Origin: Myotis daubentonii | Lineage: Eukaryota; Chordata; Mammalia; Chiroptera; Vespertilionidae | DNA: 64,000 nucleotides | Direction: 5' to 3' | NCBI RefSeq assembly: GCF_963259705.1 | Contig: NC_081842.1 | Coordinates: 178,315,849 to 178,379,848, forward strand | In this document: positions 20,932 to 31,862 of the stretch, in pieces | How positions within the stretch are numbered: the first letter of the stretch is position 1 | Layout: every line of letters starts with the position of its first letter | The notes under the pieces: generated by a model | What the model was told of the DNA's origin: nothing | Seen by the model: only the letters and a program-made list of their open reading frames with translations | Database searches by the model: none | Made by a program: the position numbers and the translations under genes

Positions 20932-21302
20932 GTTATGGACTAAATTTTGTGTCCCCCCCCCCCCATTCATGTTGAAGCCCTAACCCCCAAAGTGATGTGC
21001 TGGGGAGGTGGGGCCTCTGAGAGGTAATTAAATTTAGATGAAATCATAAGGATGAAGCTCCCCTAATGGGATCAGTGACCTCATAAGAAGAGGGAGAGAC
21101 CTTGGGGTTCCCTCGTCCTACTCTGAGGGAGTACAGCTGGAAGTGGCCTTCTGGGAGCCTGGAAGAGGGTCCTCACCAGACCTGACCATGCCACATCCCG
21201 ATCTCAGCTTCCAGCCTGCAAAACTGCGAGAAATAAATGTCTGTTTTTGAAGCCACTCAGACTACGGTATTTTGCTACAGTAGCCTGAGCTGACTAAGAC
21301 AC
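20932..21302 (+). repeat. Solo LTR of the MaLR/MLT1 type (ancient ERVL-related)
   Basis: Starts TGTTATGGACTAAATTTTGT and ends GACTAAGACA. Landmarks in order are TTGAAGCCCTAACCCCCAAA, GAGAGGTAATTAAATTTAGA, CTCATAAGAAGAGGGAGAGA, AACTGCGAGAAATAAATGTC (AATAAA poly(A) signal) and AAGCCACTCAGACTACGG. No internal retroviral sequence is present. A C-run lies at 20955-20965. Confidence 0.85.
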
Positions 21303-21355
21303 TACGCGTCAGACCCAACTCCTCATTTTGCGGCCTTGTTTGCAATATGGCAATG

Positions 21356-21568
21356 CAGTGGTCGGCAGACTCATTAGTCAACAGAGCCAAATATCAACAG
21401 TACTTCTTCAAAATAGACTCGTCCAGGCCGAAAACCGACTTCTGTGCATGGGCCACGAAGTTTCAATCTCACTGTACGCGCACCCGCACGTGGTATTTTG
21501 TGGAAGAGCCGCACTCAAGGGGCCAAAGAGCCGCATGTGGCTCACAAGCCGCAGTTTGCCAATCACAG
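21356..21568 (+). mobile_element. Non-autonomous hAT, CAGTGGTCGGCAAAC family
   Basis: Left end CAGTGGTCGGCAGACTC, right end a slightly decayed GCAGTTTGCCAATCACAG. Internal AGCCGCACTCAAGGGGCC and AGAGCCGCATGTGGCTC are shared with 44058-44261. No convincing duplication at the flanks. Confidence 0.85.
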
Positions 21569-21609
21569 GGCTAGGCAGTCTCAGGGTCTTTAACGCCTGC
21601 AGCAATCTT

Positions 21610-21690
21610 TCAGAGGCTCTATTATCCCCAGTTTACAGAGGAGAGAGCTCAGGGACTAAAGTCAGGACCAGAGTCACACAGTCTCGGGGG
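21610..21690 (-). repeat. Weak antisense MIR fragment
   Basis: TTATCCCCAGTTTACAGAGG then CCAGAGTCACACAG. Confidence 0.5.
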
Positions 21691-22750
21691 CGGGGTAGGG
21701 ATTTGGGAGGCTCTAGGGCCAGGATCTCTGCCTCCCGCCCAGGGCTGTCTGAGGACCAGGCGTGTCACTGCGTAAGTACTTCAGAGCTGTAAAACACCAT
21801 TCAGGGAAAGAGAAGATGTGTTGTCTGTGCTCAGAGGATGTTAAAAGGGTTTTACAAGCCGAAGGAATTGCTGTCATTACATTTTTAACAACCTCCAAAA
21901 AGAATGACCTTTTCCTGCGGAGTCTGCCCATGGAAAAGGTCAGTGAGTGTTGGTTCTCACCCAGAGACTGTTATCACGGCAGTTTCCAGGAACAAGCCTG
22001 GGCACAGGCCGCCGCTCAGCCAGCACTGTGGGTGGGTCTGTTGGCAGAAAGGTGCCCTCAGCCCTTGCCAGCCTGCGTGGCTCCCTCTGTTGGGGGTTCT
22101 GCTTGGTGGCGATGGCAGGCTGCCCCTCCCAGCTGGCAGAAAAGGTGATGTCTGGAAACTGCCCCATTACCTGGCGCCACGGGCCTTGCCCTCCGGATGC
22201 ATACTCTCCCATGTCCAGGGGTTTCTGAAAGTCCCAGAACACTGGTGTCCAGGCCAGCTGCCCACCAGACTCCTCCCCCAAGCGCCCAACACTGAAAAAG
22301 CAAATTCAAACCCAGGTTGTAAAGCACTGGGCTTCTTGTGAAGGGAGATGGCACTCAGTGACCTCTAAGTGCCCTCTAGTCATGTGTGACTGGGATGAAT
22401 TAAGGGAGAAACTTTTTTCAACCAAAATTGTTTCCTCCTGGAAGGCAAGGACCGTATAATTTGTTAATGTGACCCTGTAACTAGCTTTCCCCTTCCCTCC
22501 GCTCCATCCCCTTGGCCATCACCCTGGTATAGAACCCGGTCCCCTGAGTCACCACTGCAGCCTAACTGTGGTCCCTGCACGTAGCTGGTCCTGCCCCAGA
22601 CAGGTTGGTATTTCTAAGTGGATTGCATTATCGCCCTGGCCTTCTTGCAGGTCTTTAACTGTTCTCTTCGATGGATCTCAAGACATGAAGTTTTTACCAA
22701 CTGTTTCACATTTCTAACTTATTGCGTTACACATTTTCTTTTACTTTCTT
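21691..22750. other. Unique sequence, nothing recognised
   Basis: Longest frames 21904-22341 (+) and 21940-22281 (-) overlap on opposite strands and show no domain. GC-rich composition favours open frames. A coding exon cannot be excluded by eye. Confidence 0.35.
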
Positions 22751-22751
22751 T

Positions 22752-22968
22752 TTTTTAAAATATATTTTTATTGATTTCAGAGAGGAAGGGAGAAGGAGAG
22801 AGCAATAGGAACATCAATGACGAGAGAGAGTCACTGATTGGCTGCCTCCTGCACGTTCCACACTGGGGATCGAGCCTGCAACCCTGGCATGTGCCCTGAT
22901 GGGGATTGGAACCATGACCTCCTGGTTCATAGGTCGATGCCCAACCAGTGAGCCACACTGGCCAGGCT
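22752..22968 (-). mobile_element. Ves SINE
   Basis: Reversed Ves: poly-T with TATTTTTATTGATTTCAGAG, GATTGGCTGCCTCCTGCACG, GGGGATCGAGCCTGCAACCC, ending GTGAGCCACACTGGCCAGGC. No clear duplication. Confidence 0.92.
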
Positions 22969-23508
22969 CTATACAGATTTTCCTTTGCACCTCTGCTCTA
23001 GGCCCCCCTCTCCCCTGCTCCACACACGAACTTCAAGTTCTTCTTATGTGCTGTTTTTCCCTGCTCCTGGCTCCTCCAGGCCCCCCAGTGAGCTCCTCCT
23101 CAGCCTGAAGGTCTAGGCCACTCACACAGGGGATACACCCTCCCCTTGAACCCCAAAAACTCGGGTAGGCGGCCTCCTCTGTGCTCCACAGCACCCACAG
23201 CCTTCTGCACTCTGCCGTGGAATTTTCTGGCACACTGTCTGTCTCTCCCACCAGTCGTAAGCTCCAGGCCAGCTGCATCTGTGTTTGCTTGGTTTTTTTA
23301 CATGTTTGTTGTACTTTCTTCAAAACATTTTTATAATGTGCTAGATAAAACTGGTTTCTTCCTTTTGTTTTCTTTCCCTACCATTTATCAAAACATGGTA
23401 TGCCACCTGTATGCAAAAGGGATTTAGTACTTTTGTTTCTGTCACCATTTCAGTAAAAATGATTGCTCATTAAAATAACCCTGCAAATGTAAAAAATAAA
23501 AAAAAAAG
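22969..23508. other. Unique sequence, nothing recognised
   Basis: Frames up to 96 codons on both strands overlap and show no domain. Confidence 0.4.
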
Positions 23509-23602
23509 AGAAGGAGGAGGAGGAAGAGGAGGAGGAAGAGGAGAAGAGGAGGAGGAAGAGGTGGAGGAAGAGAAGGAGGAGGAAGAGAAAGGGAGAAGGA
23601 GT
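23509..23602 (+). repeat. Polypurine (GGA/GAA)n tract
   Basis: About 95 bases with no pyrimidine except rare T, built of GAGGAGGAA-like units. Its minus strand opens Ser/Pro/Leu repeats that are not genes. Confidence 0.95.
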
Positions 23603-24335
23603 GTTTGTGACTGTTTCTCATTATATTCTCCGTGTCCAGCCACAACACCTTTGCTCATAAGAGGTGTGTAATGAGCACGTTTGGGTTCCATAGAGCAAAA
23701 CTGTACTCAGAGGTGAGGTCAGATTCTTTGCCCCCAGAGCTGGAAAGTCCTTGATGCAAAGGGGCCCCAATGTGGAAACCATTAGTGCACCCTCCCCTGC
23801 TCTTAACTGAATTTGCTCTCGAGAGACAGGGGGCCTTTGGCTGCACCTGAATCTTATTACAGAACTTGGAACCAAAGCCAAGCACAACTGAGTCGCCATC
23901 TCCTCCCCTACCCCCTCTTTTAGCCAGAGGACCAGCATCCTGCCCCCTCAGCCCCCCTGCCAATGTGCTCCTCTGGGACAGCACTGCTGCCACTAGCTGA
24001 GTAGACAGGGGGAGGCAGAGACTCACTTCAACTCTGACATTCAGTCTGTCCCTTGTGACTCAGGCTGCCACTTCCCCCCGGGCTGCAGGATGCCAGCAGG
24101 AATAGCCCTTTCATTAGATGCCAGTGACAGGGGAAAAGGTCAGACAAGTGGGCTGGCTGCTGAGTCACAGGGCGCGAGTGTCGTCCCTGGAACTCTATCG
24201 CCGTGGCCTGCCCATCTCAAGGGTTCCCTTTCTAAAGCTGGTTTGATTCCTGCAATGGATTCAATTCAGGGCACGCAGGGGAGGAGGTCGCTGGACTATC
24301 TCTGTAAAGGGGGGCCTTTCAACATGGTTGGGAGG
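23603..24335. other. Unique sequence, nothing recognised
   Basis: No repeat family recognised. Frames of 105-123 codons on the minus strand (23621-24026) overlap and carry no domain. Confidence 0.35.
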
Positions 24336-24339
24336 ACAG

Positions 24340-24550
24340 CAGGCTTGGCAGTCAGATGCACCTGAGTTAGGATCCCAGCTCTGCAGCTCACCGCCTGTGG
24401 CACCCAGAGCAAGTGGCTTACCCTCCCTCACCCTCAGCTCCTCATCCATGCGGAGGAGGCACTATTACCTAACGCATAGGATCCTAGTGAGAATAAACAA
24501 GGTGAAGTGTGCAAGAAGCTCAGCAGAGTGCTTGGCAAACCATAAACAGT
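24340..24550 (+). repeat. MIR SINE
   Basis: GGATCCCAGCTCTGCAGCTC, AGCAAGTGGCTTACCCTCCC, GCAGAGTGCTTGGCAAACCA in MIR order. Confidence 0.8.
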
Positions 24551-25504
24551 CCATACATGAAAGGTCTTATCATTTGTCCAGGCTGACCTCACAGTAGATC
24601 CTGGGTCCCTAGGGAACACAGCGCCCCACCCTACCATCACCAGGCTCTGGCCCCACCTCCCCCAATCCACAATCAGACAGTCTGGCTTTGGGAAATGCAA
24701 CTAAACTGAGAAGGAAGTGAAGGGCTGGTGACATATATTTTGGTTTTTACCATCTCTGATGGACAACCTTTTTCCCCAAATCAAATGATTCCTGTCATGT
24801 TGGTCTGAGGGGAAACCAGAGGCTGAGGTGGACACAGGGCCCCGGGAGCCCCGAGTGTGGGTTTTGCTGTGCCAGGCCTTTCGTCTTAGACACCTAGGGA
24901 AAGCGAGTGTGTTCACGGAGCCCTCTGAAAGAGAGGCGCTCCTTTACCACACTCCCCACCACCCACTGAATCCAGACGGACGCTGTGCCCTTTGGCTCTC
25001 GGTTCAATACCCTCTCCCCCTCTGTCTAACACTTCTACTCCTCCAAACACAGGGAAGACATCAAAGTGCTCCTCTGGCCAGCATGTGGCAAGACTGGATT
25101 CGCTTGGCGTCATCTGGCAAGCTGTTTAACCTCCCTTGTAACCTAGCTATCTTTAGCCTCCTTGATGCTATTTTGAAATGTCAAACTAGCAAATGCTGCT
25201 TCCAGAATGGTTCTGATCTGGATGTGACAGGATGCTTGGGGGTGGGGAGACCCGGAGGTGGGGGTGGGACAGGAGCCTTCTGGTAGAGGGTGAGATGATG
25301 CGCCAACTGCACCACTGCCAGTATCCTCTCCTTCTACTGTCTCAGCCACCTCCTCTGGGGGACCAGCCTGTTTAAGAAGAAGTGGGGCACTGAGCCCCGC
25401 CTGGGCATAACCTTGAGGGATGTCCGCATATCTGAAGCTGAAACCAGAACTGGACATCACATTAGCCCAAAAAGCAAACTGACTTTTGTGTGCCCAGTCC
25501 ATTC
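24551..25504. other. Unique sequence, nothing recognised
   Basis: A 152-codon plus-strand frame (24828-25286) overlaps a 119-codon minus-strand frame (25143-25502). Neither shows a domain and I do not call a gene. Confidence 0.35.
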
Positions 25505-25541
25505 ACTCCCTCCCTCCCTCCCTCCCTCCCTCCCTCCCTCA
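25505..25541 (+). repeat. (TCCC)n simple repeat
   Basis: About nine CCCT units. Confidence 0.95.
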
Positions 25542-25544
25542 CTT

Positions 25545-25620
25545 ATTCATCCATCAGGTATCTGTGTGCCAGGCATGGAGGGGCAGTGTGGGTACAATAG
25601 CTGGCAAAGGTGGATATCCA
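25545..25620 (-). repeat. Antisense L2 3' end fragment
   Basis: ATTCATCCATCAGGTATCTG then TGTGCCAGGCATGG, the reversed L2 end. Confidence 0.5.
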
Positions 25621-25621
25621 T

Positions 25622-25765
25622 GGGAGTCCTCTGGGGAGTTTGCTAAAATGCAGCTTCTCAGTCCCAGCCCCAGGAGTCAGTGGGGAGGTATGACGGAGCC
25701 CCAGGGAGCCTGCATTTTTAAGAAGCACCGAGGCATTCTGATGCAGGTCGCCCAGGGCGCAGGAG
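25622..25765 (-). mobile_element. MER5-type hAT fragment
   Basis: GGGGAGTTTGCTAAAATGCA, GAGCCTGCATTTTTAAGAAG, TTCTGATGCAGGTCGCCC follow MER5 in reverse. Confidence 0.65.
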
Positions 25766-26050
25766 AAACCCTAGCCTAACCTGCAGTAACATGGATTTCC
25801 TCAGCACCTCCCAGTGCTGAAAGCTAGGGACAGAGAGATGTGGGGTACAGCCCCAGATCTTGGGGAGCTCATGGTCCAGTCTCCAGAAAGAGACACACAA
25901 ATGATGCCATTTTAGGGGGCCAAGTGCTTGGAAAGTAGAGGCACTAGCTTTGGGAGAGCCAGGAAGCTTTATAAAGGAGGTGAGTTGTGTGCTGGGTCTT
26001 GAAGCATGAGAAGTTCTTCAGGTAGAAAAGGAGTGGGTGCACATTATACT
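25766..26050. other. Old repeat-like sequence, family not resolved
   Basis: The order of phrases (GGGGAGCTCATGGTCCAG, then GGTCTTGAAGCATGAGAAG) resembles an old repeat, but I cannot name it. Confidence 0.3.
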
Positions 26051-26600
26051 TTCCAAGATGGACTAACCAAGATCTGTCTCCCATCCCACATGCTCTCCTC
26101 ACAACGGGACTGGCCTGCCTCACTCAGTGAAGTGTGTGTGGGGGGGAGGGGTGATGTCTGTGTTCCTTGCTTTTGAATCTCGGTGGGGGTCTGTGCCTGC
26201 TCCCACCCAGGCAGGAGGCAGAAGGGATGCCTGTGACTTCTGAGGTGAGGTCACCAGAAGATGATATGGCTTCTGCTTGGTGCTCTCTCTCTTGGGATAC
26301 ATGCCTCAGGAGCCCTGAGCTGACTTGTTGTTGGTCTGGCTCCCCTGAAGCTGCCACACGTGGATACCACGTGGAAAAGTCACGGAGCTATAGAGGGAGA
26401 TGCCCACGGAGCTCACCTTCGGATAACTCCAGCCCCAGCCTTCAGGCCACCCAGCGTCACCGAGTGAAGCAGAGAGAAGCAGTCCTCTCTCTGCTGGCCT
26501 ACAAGGCAGATTCAGCAGCAACATAAATGTTTCTGTGGTTTTTAAACCTCTACATTTGGGGGTGCTTGTTATGCAACATTAGCTACTGGAACAGGCTGTG
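26051..26600. repeat. Possible ancient LTR-like repeat, family not resolved
   Basis: The end TTTGGGGGTGCTTGTTATGC followed by AACATTAGCTACTGGAACAG resembles the 3' end of a mammal-wide repeat. The interior is too diverged to place. No coding signal. Confidence 0.35.
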
Positions 26601-26878
26601 AGGGCACATCAGGAAGAGGAAATGCTAGCCCAGGAGGTTTCCAGGGGTGAAAGGGTACATGCCTTATTTTTGAAGTTTGGAGAGGGTCACCCTCCTCATG
26701 TAGAATTTGGAGTGCTCTTGATTCACCACAGACCAACATGGGCAATGAATTACTTAAATGTTTGACCTAGCAGTGAGGTCTAAGCATTTTCCATAAGCCA
26801 TGCGACCCACAGATTTGGTGACACCCCAAATTGGCATATGTAGTTTTCGTTGTCCTATCTTTGTTGCAATGTAATTTT

Positions 26879-27092
26879 TTTTAATATATTTTATTGATTT
26901 TTTACAGAGAGGAAGGGAGAGAGATAGAGAGTCAGAAACATCGATGAGAGAGAAACATCGATCAGCTGCCTCCTGCACATCTCCTACTGGGGATATGCCC
27001 GCAACCCAGGTACATGCCCTTGACCGGAACCGAACCTGGGACCCTTCAGTCCGCAGGCCGACGCTCTATCCACTGAGCCAAACCAGTTCGGC
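26879..27092 (-). mobile_element. Ves SINE with perfect 17-bp target duplication
   Basis: Reversed Ves with CATCGATCAGCTGCCTCCTG, ACCGAACCTGGGACCCTTC and GAGCCAAACCAGTTCGGC. TGTTGCAATGTAATTTT is found at 26862-26878 and again at 27093-27109 without mismatch, giving exact boundaries. Confidence 0.97.
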
Positions 27093-27109
27093 TGTTGCAA
27101 TGTAATTTT

Positions 27110-27519
27110 AAGGATGCGTGTGGCACCTTCTCAATTCCTAGGAAAAAGATTTATTGGATGTTAAAACTGAAGTGATTCCGATATCATTTAGTCTAACTGC
27201 CTCTCAGATCTTACCTTGCTGAGCGCAATGCCTGATGCATAGCAGGCCAGCAACAAATGGTGACTGCATGTTTGAATGGGGCAGGTAAGTGAGTAGCAAC
27301 ATCAGAAGCAGGGCCTGTGTCTCTGACTCATGGATCACAGAATGTTGGACATGAAAAAGATCTTCACAGGTCACCCTCCCTCCTGGCCTGCCAATATCAA
27401 TGACTCTTAACTCACTCCTGCCTGTTCTTCGACTGAGTCCCAATTTTCTTCCCTGTGAGGCAATTACCCAGTTAATGAGTGAGGAGGCTGAGGCTCAGAG
27501 AAACCACAGGGCTTCTAAT
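27110..27519. other. Unique sequence with possible old MIR trace
   Basis: 27480-27505 (GAGGAGGCTGAGGCTCAGAG) is like an antisense MIR core. The rest is not recognised. Confidence 0.35.
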
Positions 27520-27900
27520 CAGGGGTGGGGAACATCTTGGCCTGAGGGCCATATAAGGCTGGAGGAATCATTTGGTCTGGCCCTCCCAGGCATTAGGGAT
27601 GAGTTACTTAAATGTTTGACCAAATATAAGAGGCTAATTATTTTTGTTCCTGTTAATCCTCACCCAAGGGTATTTTTCTATTGATTTTTAGGGAGAGTGG
27701 AAAAGAGAGAGAAAGACAGAGAGAAACATTCATGTGAGAGAAACACATGGATTGGTTGCCTCCTGCATGAGCCCTGACCAGGGCCTGGGGCCGGGGAGGA
27801 GCCTAGCAGGCTAATTTTTAAGTTATCATTTTGTATGGCCTGAGAATGATGTTATAAATATTCAAATGGCTCTTGGCAGAAAAAAGGTTCCCCACCTCTG
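27520..27900. mobile_element. Non-autonomous hAT, CAGGGGTGGGGAAC family, split by a Ves SINE
   Basis: Inverted ends CAGGGGTGGGGAACATC and GGTTCCCCACCTCTG. The interior keeps AATGTTTGACCAAATATAAG on the left and TCATTTTGTATGGCC on the right. The octamers beside the ends do not match, so no duplication is claimed. A truncated Ves SINE occupies about 27646-27807. Confidence 0.85.
27646..27807 (-). mobile_element. Truncated Ves SINE inside the hAT
   Basis: The tail TTAATCCTCACCCAAGGGTA and the body GGATTGGTTGCCTCCTGCAT are Ves. The tRNA-like head is missing or scrambled (the right end is GC-rich). The host sequence AGGCTAATT occurs on both sides (27631 and 27808), a probable duplication of about 10-14 bases. 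Confidence 0.8.
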
Positions 27901-29538
27901 TAAGTGATCAGCTAGACCAGCCCCAGGGCTGATGTAAGTGAGTCTGATGCCTTCCCACTCACACAGACTGGTAGCCCCAGGAACAAACCAAAAGCCCGGC
28001 CCCTTCACCTTTTGCACTATTTCCTCCCCTGAAATGCCCCCTCCTCTCTCTGAATCTTCCTCTTTTTGAATTCCCTACTCTACCCCTCACTCCCCGTCCA
28101 CAAAGCCTGCAGGGTCTGCAATTGCTGTGGCTTCCCAGGGTCTCCCTTCCTGACTGCCTGCCCTGTGGATGTCATCTGCTCAGTAGCAACCTTGATTACA
28201 CAGAATAATTAACAATAATCATAACAACAATAATAATTGTAAAGTAGTAGATTTTTTTTAAAATTAACTTTTAAAATTTGTGAAACAGATAATATAAAAT
28301 TGGTTATGAATATATTGCTTAGAAAAATGTGAGTTCCTGGTACATTTCTTGCTAAATTTTATCTTCGGGGGGCGGGGGTGGGGGGTGGGTCGTCTACAAA
28401 TGAGTCACTATATAATTGGTTTTTGTCAGAGTTTATAAACATTTTTAAGTCTGTTCTTCAATTTGTCTGTATATGGCTCCTACCTGTAAAACCAACAGTT
28501 TATTGAACATATGAAACATGACAGGATTTTAAAAATCTATACACTGGGCTGTTTTCTGCTTGATTTGCTATTCCTGCTTTCAGATAGAAACTGGTGGGAA
28601 TAGAAGTTACACAGCCTTAGTTGCACAAGTGCTCCTGATACAATGTGGCTTTGAGTCCCTTCACCATGCCGCTCTCTTCCAAACCTGCTGCATTGGCCTG
28701 CCTGTCTTCCTACAGTTTATCCTCTTGGTGGGACTCTGTTGCCATCCTGCTGCCTGCCAGGGATCATCTGGGGGCACAGCAAGGAGCGAGACTCCCCAGT
28801 TCCTGCGGTCACGGAGCTTGAGTGCCTAATGCTAAGGCTACATTCCCAGGAGGGTGTAGACCAGTCCTTCGAACACTGGAGGAGGAAGGCGTTGGATTGT
28901 CAGAACATAACCCCACAGTGCCCCCCACTCGGCGCTGAGAAGGAAGCTTGCTTTAAGTATTTAATGAATGCTCTTTGATGGTAAGGTTGGGCCACAGTTC
29001 TGTTAAGTTCTGGGCCTTTGAGAATCAGTGATTTGGTCTGATCCTCACTGTAGTCGTGTGAGAGAGACGTGACCCAGGAAACTGCACAGTTGTGAGCGCA
29101 GAGCCTAGCGTTGCTCACAGGCGTGTGAGACCCCAAGACCACACTTACGGCTGAGCAGCAGCACCAGACCTTCTCAGACTCCATGAGACTCTGGGAAAGG
29201 AACCAGCTATCATCCATTTGAGGCCCAAGTTCTTTTCCAAGTTCTCTAATCCCTGTCGCTCTAACTTTACCACAACCTTTTGTGCTCAGCCCAGCCAAGC
29301 ACAGGAAAGACCGTTGTGTTCTTCAAAGTCTTAACATGCAAATCGCCAAGACATTATAAATGACACTGAGAACAATCCTTTTTGTGGTCACAGTCTGGGT
29401 CTTTGATAAATGATGGAACATGAAACATGGACTACTGTTCTCTGCCAGGGCTGTGGGACATTCAGAAGAGTAATGGGTAGGAGGAAAAGAACTAGCTATT
29501 TTAAGCACCCGCCATGGGCCAGGCTGTGCTAACAACAA
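27901..29538. other. Unique sequence, nothing recognised
   Basis: About 1.6 kb. A G-rich patch at 28366-28390 could form a quadruplex. Frames reach 132 codons (28900-29298, minus) without recognisable domain. Confidence 0.4.
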
Positions 29539-29920
29539 TCTATAATAATGAAAGCATAATATGATAATTAGACCAGACAGCAGAACGACCTTCTGGATGT
29601 CATTCCAGACGTCTTTCCAGATGAAGCTGCAGAGGCGGGTTAGGGATGATCAGGAAGGCAGGTGAGAAGTTAGGGGTGATCAGGCAGGCAGGCGAGTGGT
29701 TAGGGGCAACCAGGCAGGCAGGCAGGCAGGCAGGCAGACGAGCAGTTAGGAGCCAGCAGTCCCGGATTGCAAGAGGGTTGTCTGACTGCCAGTTTAGGCC
29801 TGATCCTGCATCAGGCCTAAACCGGCAGTCGGATATCCCCAAGGTGTCCCGGAATGTGAGAGGGTGCAGGTTGGCTGAGGAACACCCCCCGTGCACTAAT
29901 TTCATGCACTGGGTCTCTAG
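29539..29920 (+). mobile_element. Helitron (HeliBat-type, non-autonomous), upstream of a tandem pair
   Basis: Starts TCTATAATAATGAAAGCATA after an A and ends GTGCAC-loop-TGCAC hairpin (29891-29909) followed by GGGTCTCTAG. The 5' TC, 3' hairpin about 10 bases before CTAG, and absence of inverted repeats or duplication are the Helitron signature. Internal (GGCA)n lies at 29711-29738. At 382 bases it has no Rep/helicase gene and must be moved in trans. Confidence 0.92.
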
Positions 29921-30408
29921 TCTACACTAAATAAAAGAGAAACATGCAAATTAACCATCACTCCATCACTCTGTCACACCCACCAGCCAATCAGAGCGAC
30001 TATGAAAATTACCCCAACAAAGATGGCAGTTAACTTGCATATGCAGGTGTGGAGCGAAGACTGAAGATGACTGAAGATGGTGGCGGCCACGGAGCTGGAT
30101 TGAGCAGGAGGCTTGGGTTGGTCCCGGCAACAGAGGAAGCCAAGCTTCCCACTGGCCCTGGACTCTGCTCAAGGAGTGGCTGGGGGCCTGGGTTGCCGGG
30201 GGCAACCCAGGCTTCCAGCCCACCCTGGACTCCGCTCGAGGAGCTGGGAAAAAAAAAGGAGGGGCTGGGAGCAGCCGGAGCAGAGAAGCCAAGCCTCACT
30301 GCTGCGGCTGGACCAAAGGCCTGGGTCCCGGGTGCTGGAGGAAAACCGGTGCTGGCAGCCAGGGGAAGGAAAGCCTATTGCGTGAATCTTCGTGCAACGG
30401 GCCACTAG
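29921..30408 (+). mobile_element. Helitron (HeliBat-type, non-autonomous), downstream of the tandem pair
   Basis: Starts TCTACACTAAATAAAAGAGA immediately after the CTAG of the preceding Helitron and ends CGTGAATCTTCGTGCA hairpin then ACGGGCCACTAG at 30408, followed by T. The GC-rich interior (30060-30360) differs from the A/T-rich ends and may be captured sequence. Frames there overlap on both strands and are not called genes. Confidence 0.9.
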
Positions 30409-30419
30409 TTAATAAATAA

Positions 30420-31085
30420 ATATCAGTGAGTACTTAGTGTGTGCCAGGTACTATTCTAAACTCTTTACAATATTAACTTATTTAATCATTTTAACAGCCC
30501 CATACGTTAAGTACTATGATTATTCCCATTTTATAGATGAGGAAACTGAGACAGGTTTAGTAACTTCCTTACGTTATTTAGTTAAGAAGTCACCAAATTG
30601 GGATTTGAACCCAAGCGGTCTGGTCCCAAAGCCTGTGCCCTTATTAGGCATACTGGGCCCTTAAATGTTTTATCTCATTTAGTCCTAATAGTTTCGTACA
30701 TCGAGTGTTAGCTCAGTCAGTCCTGCTAATTGCCTCAGAGGAAATACTTTATTCTAATACCTTGTTGGTCTCTTCCCTTAGTCAAACAGCTTCTGAGAGG
30801 GCAGGGACCATATCTGTCTTGTTTGCTGTTGGGTATCCAGTGCCTAGCATGGTGTCTGCCACAAAAACATGGTAGGCTCTCAATAAACATGAAAGGATAC
30901 AGACATTTTACGAATGAGGAAGCCAAAACAAACTATCCAAGGTCAAATGGCTAATGAGTAACAGACCTGAAATTGGAATACAAACTCTATCACACTTTTT
31001 CCCTCTGCTATATACTCAGCTCCCAGATCAGGGCATGGCACATAGTAGGCACTCAATAAAATGTATCATTAAATAATGGAATAAC
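30420..31085. repeat. Cluster of MIR and L2 fragments
   Basis: 30420-30645 is a nearly full antisense MIR (TTAGTGTGTGCCAGGTACTA, ATAGATGAGGAAACTGAGAC). 30770-30900 is an L2 3' end on + (AGAGGGCAGGGACCATATCT, CAGTGCCTAGCATGGTGTC). 30900-31000 is an antisense MIR core (GAATGAGGAAGCCAAAACA). 31000-31085 is a second L2-like end (GGCACATAGTAGGCACTC). Confidence 0.75.
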
Positions 31086-31690
31086 CTACCTCCCAAGTCT
31101 CCCAGTATCCCAGTCATCCACCCCTTTACTTTAGGTTTCTCTCTTTTCCGTGATGCCAACAACATAGTCTAAGACACACTCTCCATGCTCACCCCTCCCT
31201 CTGACCCTGTGATCTCTAGCTGCTCCTTAGCAGTCCATCCTCTTTATATCTTGCCTTGCACATTCCCAACACCTTTTGGAAATGCCTGCTTTTTTGAGCT
31301 TGTACCACCCTTCAAGTTAATGTGGTTCACTTACATAAATCTAATGTTCTTTTTCACTCTGAACTCAATTAAATTTTTATTTGATTTCTGGGAATCCATG
31401 TGCCTATAGATGATGGAGATTTGCCTCCCCCAATGCATCAAATGGAGTTTCTTGAATTTTTAAGAGGAAAGACTTTTACCAAGAGAAGTATGGCAATTTT
31501 CTGAATTAAGTGGAGTCATTTTAGACCCAAAGGTTACAATTAGAGAGTCATGGGCAAATGATAAAGTCATGCTAGAGAAAGTAAAATTCTAGTGAGTCAG
31601 AAATAGTTTCAATTGATATAATGAGCACTAACACAAAGTGGCAATGACTTCTAGTGATATGAACTATAAATCGAGGTTGGAGGTTGTTTG
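31086..31690. other. Unique sequence, nothing recognised
   Basis: No frame of note. The AT-rich right half has no recognised repeat. Confidence 0.4.
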
Positions 31691-31691
31691 T

Positions 31692-31746
31692 TCATCCATC
31701 CATCCATCCATCCACCCATCCACCCACCCATCCATCCACCATCCAG
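31692..31746 (+). repeat. (CCAT/CCAC)n simple repeat
   Basis: About thirteen tetranucleotide units with two variants interleaved. Confidence 0.93.
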
Positions 31747-31862
31747 AGAGAAATGTTCAGACAGGTGGATAATATATGCATTGACTCAGAAGTAAAAAGA
31801 AGCATATCTTATTTGGGGCATTGAAGAGATATAGCCAAGTGAGTGCTTATGTTAATTCATCA

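Noticed and set aside
21356..21568. Clear 8-base duplication for this hAT
   Set aside because: Flanks TGGCAATG and GGCTAGGC match only if shifted by one base, so the duplication is not claimed.
22752..23108. Overlapping short frames over and beside the Ves
   Set aside because: They reflect the SINE sequence on both strands and unique flanks without a domain.
29700..29760. Direct repeats of GGCAG suggesting a CRISPR-like array
   Set aside because: It is a tetranucleotide microsatellite inside a Helitron in a mammalian genome, with no spacers.
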